Notes: generated by a model not told the origin, from the letters alone. 6,890 bases of DNA from an uncultured Ruminococcus sp. (GCA_946414115.1 CAMKNF010000106.1:1-6890); one strand, 5' to 3'; counted from the stretch's first letter, positions 1 to 5,913 are shown. Translations and numbers: made by a program.

Positions 1-45
1 CCACCGAGATCTACACTCTTTCCCTACACGACGCTCTTCCGATCT
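1..45 (+). other. Illumina sequencing adapter left at the contig end (artefact)
   Basis: These 45 bases match, from memory, the 3' part of the Illumina TruSeq universal (P5-side) adapter, including the familiar ending ACGCTCTTCCGATCT at 31-45. The match stops exactly at 45, where that adapter ends, and genuine sequence starts at 46 in the middle of a recombinase codon. The adapter happens to be open in the reading frame of that gene, so automatic gene calling could extend the protein into it. It should be trimmed. Nothing biological should be inferred from it. Confidence 0.97.
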
Positions 46-695
46 CAGATTGCGGTGCTAAACTCTATCAAGTTCGGCACAGAGGATGGGAACACAGTAA
101 AGAATATATGGTATGTGCTACATACAGAAAAAGAGGAAAAGATATGTGCACTTCTCATCAGATCAGAAACTATGTTATTGAGGATTTTCTGCTTGACGGA
201 ATTAAAAATCTTACTGCTTATGTTCGTGAACACGAGAATGAATTTCTTGAAATGGTAACAAAAAAGAGCAGGGCGGATTCAGACCTACATTTGCATAAAA
301 TACAACGAGAATTGGAGCAGAGCGAAAGCAGAATAAAAAAGTTGGATTTAATTATTCAAAGGCTTTACGAAGATAACATTGAGGGTAAAATTTCAGATGA
401 CCGATTTATAAAAATGTCAGAAAACTACGAAAAAGAGCAAAAGCAACTTGAAAGCCGAACAAGTGAACTTCGTAAAGAAATTGCCAACGAGCAGAACAAT
501 TCAGCAAATGCTGATAGCTTTCTAAAACTTGTTCATAAGTACACGGATATTCAAGAACTCAATGCTGAAATAATTCGTGAGTTCGTTGAAAAAATCTATG
601 TTTACAAAGCTGAAAAAGTAGACGGAAAGAAAATTCAGCGTTTGAAAATTGTATGGAACTGTATTGGTGATTTTAACCCACCATTGGCAAAATAA
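46..695 (+). CDS. Large serine recombinase, C-terminal fragment (zinc ribbon, coiled coil, DUF4368)
   Basis: This is the end of a large serine site-specific recombinase of the TnpX/Tn4451 type, which excises and inserts integrative elements through a serine-linked intermediate. The true sequence begins at 46 with the last two bases of a codon; the first complete codon is at 48. The first residues, DCGAKLYQVRHRGWEH, followed by YMVCATYRKRGKDMCTSH, are the recombinase zinc ribbon. Its first cysteine, expected as CADC, is lost at the adapter junction. Next comes a charged helical stretch rich in E, K, Q and R (about 285-505), the coiled coil that in this family controls integration against excision. 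The C-terminus (YTDIQELNAEIIREFVEKIYVY and onward) is typical of DUF4368. The catalytic serine domain and most of the DNA-binding region are missing because the contig stops. An internal ATG at 108 is not a real start, since the family match continues upstream of it. Stop TAA at 693-695. Confidence 0.93.
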
Positions 696-696
696 A

Positions 697-736
697 AAAA
701 TACGGCATAACCGAATTAACGATTATGCCATATTTT
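697..736. terminator. Hairpin terminator after the recombinase gene
   Basis: TACGGCATAA (701-710) pairs with TTATGCCATA (723-732) with one mismatch, around a 12-base loop. It is flanked by A residues on the left and TTTT on the right, so the stem can extend and may work in both directions. It starts two bases after the recombinase stop codon, which fits the end of that transcript. Confidence 0.7.
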
Positions 737-763
737 CAGGAATTATTAAATCCCTAATTTGCA

Positions 764-786
764 CCCGCATTTTGCGGGGATTTTTT
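764..786 (+). terminator. Rho-independent terminator between recombinase and dockerin genes
   Basis: A perfect six-pair stem, CCCGCA (764-769) with TGCGGG (773-778), has a three-base loop and is followed by GA and six T residues (781-786). This is a classical intrinsic terminator on the plus strand. It backs up the hairpin at 697-736 and separates the mobile element from the next gene. It lies inside the open frame that precedes the dockerin gene, which argues against any start codon upstream of it. Confidence 0.85.
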
Positions 787-833
787 GCTTAATAAATCGA
801 TTATCAAGTAATTATATAAATACAGGGGTAATT

Positions 834-1799
834 ATGAAAACAATCTTATCTAAAATCATCGCAATAGCATTAAGCACTGTTCTTGCAGTAGCTTCAACAG
901 TAGCTGTAGGTGCTGTTGAAACAACCGTTGAGCCTGTATCTGTTGATTCGACAGGTTTTACCGATCTCCGGTCAACATATTGGATGTTTAACAATAAGAT
1001 TTACTTTTCACGCTTTAACACACCTGCTTCGTCAGTTTTCCATTTTGGACTACAAGATGAGAATGGTCCTTTCTATGACTATGAGGTCAATTTCAAAGAC
1101 CTGAATAGTACGGACTCGAAAACTATTTCATTATTAAGTGACCAAAAGTATGAGATTTGGCTTGGAAGTTCTACCCACGGTATAGGTAATTCTCACCCAA
1201 TCGTTGAACATCGCTCTTATAACAAAACAGGAGGTTATTACCGAAAGGTGAGAATTAAGCTTTCATCTCTTATGAATGGTGAAGGCGAATTTTATAATTA
1301 TTTCGCTTCCGACGGTTCAACAACAAAAACTAATCCAAACTACGGAACGCATACATTTAGATTCGGAGAAGCAGAAAAAAGCACAAGCGGCGGAGTTTAT
1401 TACGAATTTCACGGTGGAATGTGTGTAATAAGCGGTGCAGCTGTAACTGCTGTAACTCCTGATTCAAACGGAGAAATAGAATTTTTTGTTAATACCAAAA
1501 TAGGTGAGGAAAGTCGTTTGTTCACATCTACTAATATTTACTATTTATATCCTGATGGTTTTGAAACTCGAGAAACTGAGAGAGGCGCGGAAGGAGTTAT
1601 CCCGGGACTGACTTTCGGCGACGCAGATTCGGATTGTTCTGTAAATATTAAAGATGCAACAAGAATTCAGTCTGCAATTGCAGAAATAAGCACGTTAGAT
1701 AATCTTCAGAAATTTGTCTCTGACGTTAATTTGGATAAGAAAATTGATGTAAATGATGTAACCTGTATGCAAAAATATATTGCGGATATGGATTACTAA
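834..1799 (+). CDS. Secreted protein with C-terminal type I dockerin, main module unrecognised
   Basis: The product has 321 residues. Residues 1-27 form a signal peptide: MKTILSK, then a hydrophobic stretch (IIAIALSTVLAVASTVAV), with likely cleavage near VGA-VE. Residues about 45-255 are rich in Y, F, S, T and G, look like a beta-sandwich, and match no family I recognise; no catalytic motif is evident. Residues 262-319 form a type I dockerin with two calcium loops. In the first, D263, D265, D267, N271 and D274 are the ligands; in the second, D297, N299, D301, D305 and D308. The second loop has K302 where glycine is usual. The protein should be exported and docked onto a cohesin of a scaffoldin, as in ruminococcal cellulosomes or amylosomes, possibly as a substrate-binding part. 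The start at 834 is chosen because AGGGG (824-828) lies five bases upstream and the signal peptide begins there. An upstream ATG at 759 in the same frame precedes a terminator and is rejected. No cohesin or glycoside hydrolase gene is present in the window. Confidence 0.9.
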   Translation: MKTILSKIIAIALSTVLAVASTVAVGAVETTVEPVSVDSTGFTDLRSTYWMFNNKIYFSRFNTPASSVFHFGLQDENGPFYDYEVNFKDLNSTDSKTISLLSDQKYEIWLGSSTHGIGNSHPIVEHRSYNKTGGYYRKVRIKLSSLMNGEGEFYNYFASDGSTTKTNPNYGTHTFRFGEAEKSTSGGVYYEFHGGMCVISGAAVTAVTPDSNGEIEFFVNTKIGEESRLFTSTNIYYLYPDGFETRETERGAEGVIPGLTFGDADSDCSVNIKDATRIQSAIAEISTLDNLQKFVSDVNLDKKIDVNDVTCMQKYIADMDY

Positions 1800-1955
1800 A
1801 AAATACTGATATATTCGAATCTTATATTATAAATCTATATGTTTTTGAAAAAGATAATAGTTAGTCTTTCTGTCCTTATTAAATCAAAAATTAAATGTAG
1901 TTTTCAATTATTGTTAAGTACAAATATCAGTGTTTCAAAATTATTTGATTAACTC

Positions 1956-1984
1956 TTGAATCATGAGTCTTAAAATTGTATAAT
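1956..1984 (+). promoter_or_regulatory. Sigma-70/sigma-A type promoter of the beta-helix protein operon
   Basis: TTGAAT (1956-1961) and a perfect TATAAT (1979-1984) are separated by 17 bases. Transcription should start near 1990-1992, leaving a short leader with the ribosome site AAGGGG (2001-2006) and ATG at 2016. A short dyad, TGATT (1946-1950) with AATCA (1959-1963), overlaps the -35 box; its arms are only five bases, so an operator is possible but not shown. The rest of the 1800-2015 gap is AT-rich; I see no strong terminator for the dockerin gene and no credible gene in it. Confidence 0.8.
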
Positions 1985-2015
1985 GCATAATTAAGTAAGT
2001 AAGGGGATTATAACA

Positions 2016-4079
2016 ATGCGGGAAAAAATTGTCTATGTTGCAGAAGAACATAATGCTGAATATCAAAAAGCTGTATGGTGGCTCAGAGCCATGAATTATA
2101 TCCGCACGGTTTCCGGAACTGTGTATGTAGATCAGCTTGCTGAGCTTGCCGATTATTTTGACTGTCCTGATGTGCTCAGAAACAAATTGAAAAATAGCGT
2201 TAATGTTTATGATGATATAGAGAATATTAAGAATATTGCCGTTCAAGAAAATCTTATGGAAAGCTATGACGGTAATTTCCTTAAATGTGATTATGTGACC
2301 AACGGTATTTTTACTATTCCCAGATCACGAAAAATACTTGATTTTGCGATATGGAAACTATATGACAGATATGAATTTCCCGAGGTGTGTCTTACATATA
2401 ATAAGTATTTCTACAAGCCTTTGCCGAATGAGGAAGATGTAAAAATAACTGAGTTTGATAATTTATCAAATGATGATATAAAAGAAATGTGCACCGAAGG
2501 ATTTATTATTCCAGACCACAGCAAAAAGACAATATCCTTTGATTTTACTGCTCTAAGCACAAATCCGGACGACTGTATATATGTAAAAAACTTTGATTTA
2601 TTTTCTATCATAAATTATGTAAATACACATCCCGAAGAAGTAGGGTTCCCCGGAAAAATAAAATATTCGGTAGGCTTTGTTAATGCCAGAAGGACTGTGT
2701 TTTTTGGAAATATACGATTTACAAATTCGAGTATGACAGACAAACAGATTTTTAAAGGAAGCTTATGCTTTAACTGCGCAGCTTTTGAAAATGACGTTAA
2801 TTTTAACTATGCCGTTTTTTCATGCGGTAGTTCGAATAACGGAGCCGTTATAGATTTTCGTGACGCTTGCTTTCACGGTAATATAAATTTCTATAACTGC
2901 ACCTTTGAGTCAGCGTCATCAAAAACGGAAATTACGTTTGAGGACGCAAAGATATACGGTGGTCTGGAATTTAACAATGTAAATCTCGGTGAAATAAATA
3001 TAAACTGTTTCCAGGCAATTTTTCTGAGCAAAAATAACTCTATGGACGAATATATAAAAAGGGTTAATTTTATAAATACAATTTTTATGGGTAGTTCATC
3101 TGTCGACTTAACCGATGCAGATTTCTCTTCATCTGGCAAGAGTAAGATTTATTTCCAGAATATTTCAAATCTTCCTGAACTTAAAATACTGTTAAGTGCC
3201 ACAGAGATTGACGGAAAAAGATTGTGTCCTTCGGTTTATCTGCTTATCAATAACTGCACTATTCAGAACACAATATACATAAGTAATATATTAATGCTTT
3301 CTTTTTATCATTCTCAGAATTTCAGCCGTATAGTCGCAGCCGATGATTGGGCAGATATGCCGAGTGTGCCTCGGGCAATACGGTTTAGGCAGTATTTCGG
3401 CAAGGACGGAACAGGCGAATGTCCGAGGACAAAGACCAAGGGATTTATCAGAACCCCGATTGTAAACAAGCTCCTTCTTGCCGTGTATAATAATGACCGT
3501 ATAAATGATTTCAACCACAGTGCTGATATTCTTAACAGGTCAAAGGGGACGGATTTTTTGATGCTTAAGGAAAATTTCGCGTCTCAGGGACTGTATGACA
3601 GCGAAGATACAGCTTTTATTTTGTATATGGAATATAAACCGCTTATCAATTCAATGGATAAGCACACGGGTAAGCTAAAAAAGGCGAGCGACACATTTTT
3701 ATATAAAATCCTGTATACAGCTGGTAAATACGGAATTTCTCCCGGAAGAGTCATATATGCCATGTTCTTTGTTATTGCAGTTTTTGCTTTGATATTCGTA
3801 CTGTTTTTTGTATGTATAGACAAAAATTCATTTTCTGTCGGAAATACGCTGTCGCAGTGGAACGAAAGTGCAAACGAATATGTTACGATAAAATTTGATG
3901 GTATATTAAATACCTTAGGCGTAGGTATTTTATATAGTCTTGAGAATGTCATTCCGTTTGTTTCTCAGTTTGAGGCTATTGACTTGGCTGTGTGCATTTT
4001 TACAGCTATTGAAAATTTTATCGGATCATTTCTTATAGGATATTTTTCGGTTGCTGTTGTAAGAAAAACCTTAAGGTAG
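2016..4079 (+). CDS. Pentapeptide-like beta-helix membrane protein with two-helix channel-like C-terminus
   Basis: The product has 687 residues and no signal peptide. Residues 1-220 are an unrecognised, mostly polar domain. About 225-380 carries degenerate pentapeptide-type repeats with F, L or I recurring about every five residues (FNCAAFENDVNF, IDFRDACFHGNINF, VDLTDADF), predicting a right-handed beta-helix. A helical linker at about 510-545 (FLMLKENFASQGLYDSED) and YGISPGRVIYAM (572-583) resemble the linker joining pentapeptide repeats to ion-channel-like ends in bacterial membrane proteins. Helix 1 spans about 579-601 and helix 2 about 656-682, ending VVRKTLR. Between them, where potassium channels carry a GYGD filter, the sequence is YSLENVIPFVSQ (640-651), so the selectivity filter is absent. 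The repeat domain probably sits in the cytoplasm on a membrane anchor or pore-like dimer. AAGGGG lies nine bases before ATG. The gene is cotranscribed with the EctA-like gene 13 bases downstream. The exact function is unknown; the architecture is fairly sure, ion conduction is not. Confidence 0.8.
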   Translation: MREKIVYVAEEHNAEYQKAVWWLRAMNYIRTVSGTVYVDQLAELADYFDCPDVLRNKLKNSVNVYDDIENIKNIAVQENLMESYDGNFLKCDYVTNGIFTIPRSRKILDFAIWKLYDRYEFPEVCLTYNKYFYKPLPNEEDVKITEFDNLSNDDIKEMCTEGFIIPDHSKKTISFDFTALSTNPDDCIYVKNFDLFSIINYVNTHPEEVGFPGKIKYSVGFVNARRTVFFGNIRFTNSSMTDKQIFKGSLCFNCAAFENDVNFNYAVFSCGSSNNGAVIDFRDACFHGNINFYNCTFESASSKTEITFEDAKIYGGLEFNNVNLGEININCFQAIFLSKNNSMDEYIKRVNFINTIFMGSSSVDLTDADFSSSGKSKIYFQNISNLPELKILLSATEIDGKRLCPSVYLLINNCTIQNTIYISNILMLSFYHSQNFSRIVAADDWADMPSVPRAIRFRQYFGKDGTGECPRTKTKGFIRTPIVNKLLLAVYNNDRINDFNHSADILNRSKGTDFLMLKENFASQGLYDSEDTAFILYMEYKPLINSMDKHTGKLKKASDTFLYKILYTAGKYGISPGRVIYAMFFVIAVFALIFVLFFVCIDKNSFSVGNTLSQWNESANEYVTIKFDGILNTLGVGILYSLENVIPFVSQFEAIDLAVCIFTAIENFIGSFLIGYFSVAVVRKTLR

Positions 4080-4092
4080 GAAAGATTTTATT

Positions 4093-4569
4093 ATGGAAAA
4101 TAATTTTAAATTTCGTCATCCCGATGAAAATGACGCACCGTTAATTCAGGAGCTCGCACGAAAATGTCCTCCTCTCGATGTTCATACAGTATATACATAC
4201 TGGGTAATATGTAAATTTTTCTCAGAAAGCTGTATTATTGCGGAGGATAACGGTGTTCCCTTTGCATATATAACCGCCGTGGAAACTGATGATACAGTTT
4301 TTATATGGCAGATTTGTATATCGGAAAAATATCGTGGCATGAAAATTTCTGCGCTGCTCATAGACTTTGTTTTAAATTATGCAGAAGCTAAACATAAGAC
4401 TGTGAGCGTTTCGATAGATAAAGAAAACACTGCGAGCAACTCTGCGTTTCAGAGTTATTGCTCAAAAAATTCATACATTCTCAGGTGTACCGGTTCACTT
4501 TCCTTAAAGGATTTGTCAGATCCGCTTTTTGCCGAAAATGAAGAGATTTACACATTTGATAAGCTATAA
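4093..4569 (+). CDS. EctA-like GNAT acetyltransferase (diaminobutyrate acetyltransferase type), orphan
   Basis: The product has 158 residues, close to the usual EctA length of about 160-190. EctA transfers acetyl from acetyl-CoA to the gamma-amino group of L-2,4-diaminobutyrate, the second step of ectoine synthesis. The EctA signature is clear: CPPLDVHTVYTYWV (25-38), then FFSESCIIAEDNG (42-54), VFIWQICIS (69-77) and ENTASNSAF (111-119). The acetyl-CoA phosphate loop, in GNATs R-x-x-G-x-G/A, reads RGMKIS here (81-86), so both glycine/alanine positions are replaced by K84 and S86. No ectB or ectC lies nearby, so ectoine synthesis is not supported; the product could be N-acetyl-diaminobutyrate, or the substrate another diamine or amino acid. 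It is the second gene of an operon: ribosome site AGGAAAG (4078-4084) overlaps the stop of the upstream gene. Because the substrate is unproven I give no symbol. The fold and family are confident, the reaction less so. Confidence 0.85.
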   Translation: MENNFKFRHPDENDAPLIQELARKCPPLDVHTVYTYWVICKFFSESCIIAEDNGVPFAYITAVETDDTVFIWQICISEKYRGMKISALLIDFVLNYAEAKHKTVSVSIDKENTASNSAFQSYCSKNSYILRCTGSLSLKDLSDPLFAENEEIYTFDKL

Positions 4570-4574
4570 TCAAA

Positions 4575-4602
4575 ACCACCGGTTAAACCGGTGGTCTGTT
4601 TT
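4575..4602. terminator. Bidirectional terminator between convergent operons
   Basis: ACCACCGG (4575-4582) pairs perfectly with CCGGTGGT (4588-4595) around TTAAA, and is followed by CTGTTTT on the plus strand. It starts six bases after the EctA-like stop codon. Read on the minus strand, the same hairpin is followed by TTTTGATT, so it can also end transcripts of the cwlJ-gerQ operon. Confidence 0.85.
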
Positions 4603-4603
4603 G

Positions 4604-4644
4604 CCCCTATAAGGGGCTATTATTGGCTTAACCCCTTATAGGGG
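4604..4644. repeat. Pair of 13-base GC-flanked palindromes, mirror images of each other
   Basis: CCCCTATAAGGGG (4604-4616) and CCCCTTATAGGGG (4632-4644) are exact reverse complements of each other, 15 bases apart. Each copy is also nearly self-palindromic and can form its own short CCCC/GGGG hairpin. The region can therefore fold as one 13-pair stem or as two small hairpins. It sits between the two terminators of this intergenic region. It may be part of the terminator or a small dispersed palindromic repeat; the sequence alone does not say which. Confidence 0.75.
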
Positions 4645-4676
4645 TATTGAAAGTTTGACAACGCATTACCATTACG

Positions 4677-4708
4677 AGCAGTCGCTGAAATGCGGCTGTT
4701 TATTTTTA
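4677..4708 (+). terminator. Second plus-strand terminator next to the gerQ 3' end
   Basis: AGCAGTCGC (4677-4685) pairs with GCGGCTGTT (4692-4700), including two G-T wobbles, around TGAAAT, and the T-rich run TTTATTTTTA (4699-4708) follows. The polarity is plus strand, so it would stop readthrough from the EctA-like operon just before the convergent gerQ-like gene, whose stop codon is at 4713-4715. Confidence 0.6.
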
Positions 4709-4712
4709 TATA

Positions 4713-5348
4713 TTAATAATAGAATCTGATAAATTTGATATTGTAAAAGTCGCAGGTTGTCAGGTCATTTGTATCAAGTTCATTAATCAGAATATAGTTT
4801 GACGCTACGCCAAGCAAAAATCCGGATTTTGTGACAATTGAATTAGAGCCGACAAGAAAATCAATTGAAACTCGTCGTCCAATCTGCGTTCTTAAAAAGC
4901 CGTTAAGATATTGCAGACTTTCAGCTGTAACGGGATATGGGTGCTGTATATCGGTAATTCCGTCCATAAGACTGCTTTCAAGCGGCTGCTGAATTGTTGC
5001 ACCGTAGTCAAAGGTTGTTGCAGGGGTAGAGGGAACAACATTCTGATTACCGCTGACGTTTTCCTGTACACCTTGCTGTTCGGTTGTACCGCTTGGAGTA
5101 GTAGGAGAAGAAGTGCCTGTTCTGCCGATTTGCTGATTATGATAAGCCGCAATCTGCTCAACAGAGGGAATCATATACTTTTTCTGATTTACCACATTCG
5201 GAACACAACCCTGTTGAGTGCAACCGCCGGACGGAAAACCGTAATAATCTCCGGGATTGAACCCTTGATTCAGCGTTGTATTAAAAGCTTCATTAGGAAT
5301 TATACTATTAGTCTGCATCATATTGTTGCCTGTATTCTGATTTACCAT
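4713..5348 (-). CDS. gerQ: GerQ-like spore coat protein
   Basis: The product has 211 residues from the chosen ATG. In Bacillus, GerQ is a coat protein needed for CwlJ to be present and active at the spore surface. Residues 1-145 are low-complexity, rich in N, Q, T, G, S and P, with a C-x4-C pair (C43, C48) and only two lysines (K56, K57). The C-terminal domain (about 146-211: YLNGFLRTQIGRRVSIDFLV, SGFLLGVASNYILINE, IKFIRFYY) matches the GerQ domain pattern of a small beta-fold ending in a hydrophobic strand. B. subtilis GerQ is about 180 residues, so the disordered N-terminus here is somewhat long. The gene lies 11 bases after cwlJ on the same strand, the same order as in Bacillus, which supports the call. 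A GTG at 5357 would add three residues, but it overlaps the ribosome site, so ATG at 5348 is preferred. It ends facing the terminators at 4575-4602. Confidence 0.82.
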   Translation of the reverse strand: MVNQNTGNNMMQTNSIIPNEAFNTTLNQGFNPGDYYGFPSGGCTQQGCVPNVVNQKKYMIPSVEQIAAYHNQQIGRTGTSSPTTPSGTTEQQGVQENVSGNQNVVPSTPATTFDYGATIQQPLESSLMDGITDIQHPYPVTAESLQYLNGFLRTQIGRRVSIDFLVGSNSIVTKSGFLLGVASNYILINELDTNDLTTCDFYNIKFIRFYY

Positions 5349-5356
5349 TATAATCA

Positions 5357-5361
5357 CCCTT
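5357..5361 (-). promoter_or_regulatory. Ribosome binding site that fixes the gerQ start
   Basis: AAGGG on the minus strand overlaps the cwlJ stop codon (5360-5362) and lies eight bases before ATG at 5348. The alternative GTG at 5355-5357 shares a base with this site and would have no spacer, so the ATG is the better start. The overlap suggests that translation of the two genes is coupled. Confidence 0.75.
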
Positions 5362-5803
5362 ATGTTTTGGAATAAGCTTGAGTAGGAGAGTAAAAGCAGT
5401 GGTCGCCGATACGGTTATAAATAACCCCGATATTTGACGGAAAGTAGTTAGGACACGTTGCAGAAAACGGATTAAAATAAAACAACGAATTTCCGACAGA
5501 GCTTACCGTATTTCCGGCAAGTGCCCAGTCGGCTATTTCATAGTGTATATCTTCCGGAACCATATTGTAAATATTCTGCGGATTGTATGCTCCGCCAATC
5601 GAGGTTTTCAGACAGGTAAACTGATTTGGCTGCTCAATGATTGCTCTGACATCGCCGCCGTTGCTTATTCTGGCAAATTCGCCTTCTGTTGCATTTGCTC
5701 TGTTAATAATTATTGATGCGACAGCCGCCATACCATCTATGCCTTCGCCGCCGGCTTCACACTTTAACAGCCTTGCAAAGAGCTCTCTTGTATCAAATGC
5801 CAT
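5360..5803 (-). CDS. cwlJ: CwlJ-type spore cortex-lytic cell wall hydrolase
   Basis: The product has 147 residues, close to the roughly 140 of Bacillus CwlJ, and consists of a single SleB/CwlJ hydrolase domain (Hydrolase_2). It degrades muramic-lactam-containing cortex peptidoglycan during germination. Visible motifs are LLKCEAGGEG with the presumed catalytic E16, AVASIIINRA (27-36), QFTC (61-64), NSLFYFNP (105-112) and IGDHCFY (132-138). There is no signal peptide and no peptidoglycan-binding or LysM domain, unlike SleB. That fits the CwlJ type, made in the mother cell and placed in the coat rather than exported. A ribosome site, AGGTGA at 5808-5813, precedes ATG at 5801-5803. It is the first gene of a two-gene operon with the gerQ-like gene, the partner it requires in Bacillus. 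Expression should be late in sporulation from the promoter at 5833-5860. Confidence 0.92.
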   Translation of the reverse strand: MAFDTRELFARLLKCEAGGEGIDGMAAVASIIINRANATEGEFARISNGGDVRAIIEQPNQFTCLKTSIGGAYNPQNIYNMVPEDIHYEIADWALAGNTVSSVGNSLFYFNPFSATCPNYFPSNIGVIYNRIGDHCFYSPTQAYSKT

Positions 5804-5832
5804 TTAATCACCTGCTGATTTGTCTTTCATTT

Positions 5833-5860
5833 TATAGTATGCTTTATTTTGCTTTTCGTT
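5833..5860 (-). promoter_or_regulatory. Candidate sporulation promoter (sigma-K or sigma-E type) of cwlJ-gerQ
   Basis: On the minus strand, CATACTATA (5833-5841) fits the sigma-K -10 consensus CATAnnnTA at every fixed position. AAC (5858-5860) lies upstream with 16 bases between AC and CATA, the expected sigma-K layout. CATACTAT also differs by one base from the sigma-E -10 element, but I see no good sigma-E -35 at the right spacing. In B. subtilis cwlJ is known as a sigma-E gene, so the sigma-K reading is an inference. Transcription would start near 5825, giving a leader of about 22 bases. Confidence 0.5.
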
Positions 5861-5913
5861 ACTGACAGCAGGGTGGGTGATAAATATTCTTTTGCAGAAA
5901 TAAAGATTTGTTA

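Noticed and set aside
759..833. Upstream extension of the dockerin gene from an ATG at 759
   Set aside because: It spans a strong terminator, has no ribosome site, and would place 25 polar residues ahead of a clear signal peptide that starts at 834.
1801..1935. Inverted match between AATACTGATATA near 1802 and AATATCAGTGTT near 1923
   Set aside because: The arms are over 100 bases apart, carry mismatches and lie in AT-rich DNA, so chance is the simplest explanation.
1839..1952. A 37-codon plus-strand frame beginning MFLKKIIVSLSVLI, like a small membrane or signal peptide
   Set aside because: No ribosome binding site precedes the ATG, the region is very AT-rich, and the rest of the peptide has no recognisable pattern.
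4596..4676. CRISPR repeat or transposon end suggested by the palindromes and an ATTGAAAG string
   Set aside because: There are only two units, inverted rather than direct, with no spacers, no cas genes and no transposase nearby.
4655..4683. TTGACA at 4655-4660 as the -35 box of a small-RNA promoter ending at the hairpin at 4677
   Set aside because: No -10-like sequence lies 16-18 bases downstream; the hairpin occupies that place.
4911..5375. Plus-strand frame of 154 codons opposite the gerQ-like gene
   Set aside because: It has no family features and is antisense to a gene supported by its domain and its operon context.
5804..5830. Eight-codon frame MKDKSAGD ending just before the cwlJ start, as a leader peptide
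   Set aside because: Its ATG lies between the -10 box and the expected transcription start, so it would not be in the message, and it has no ribosome site.
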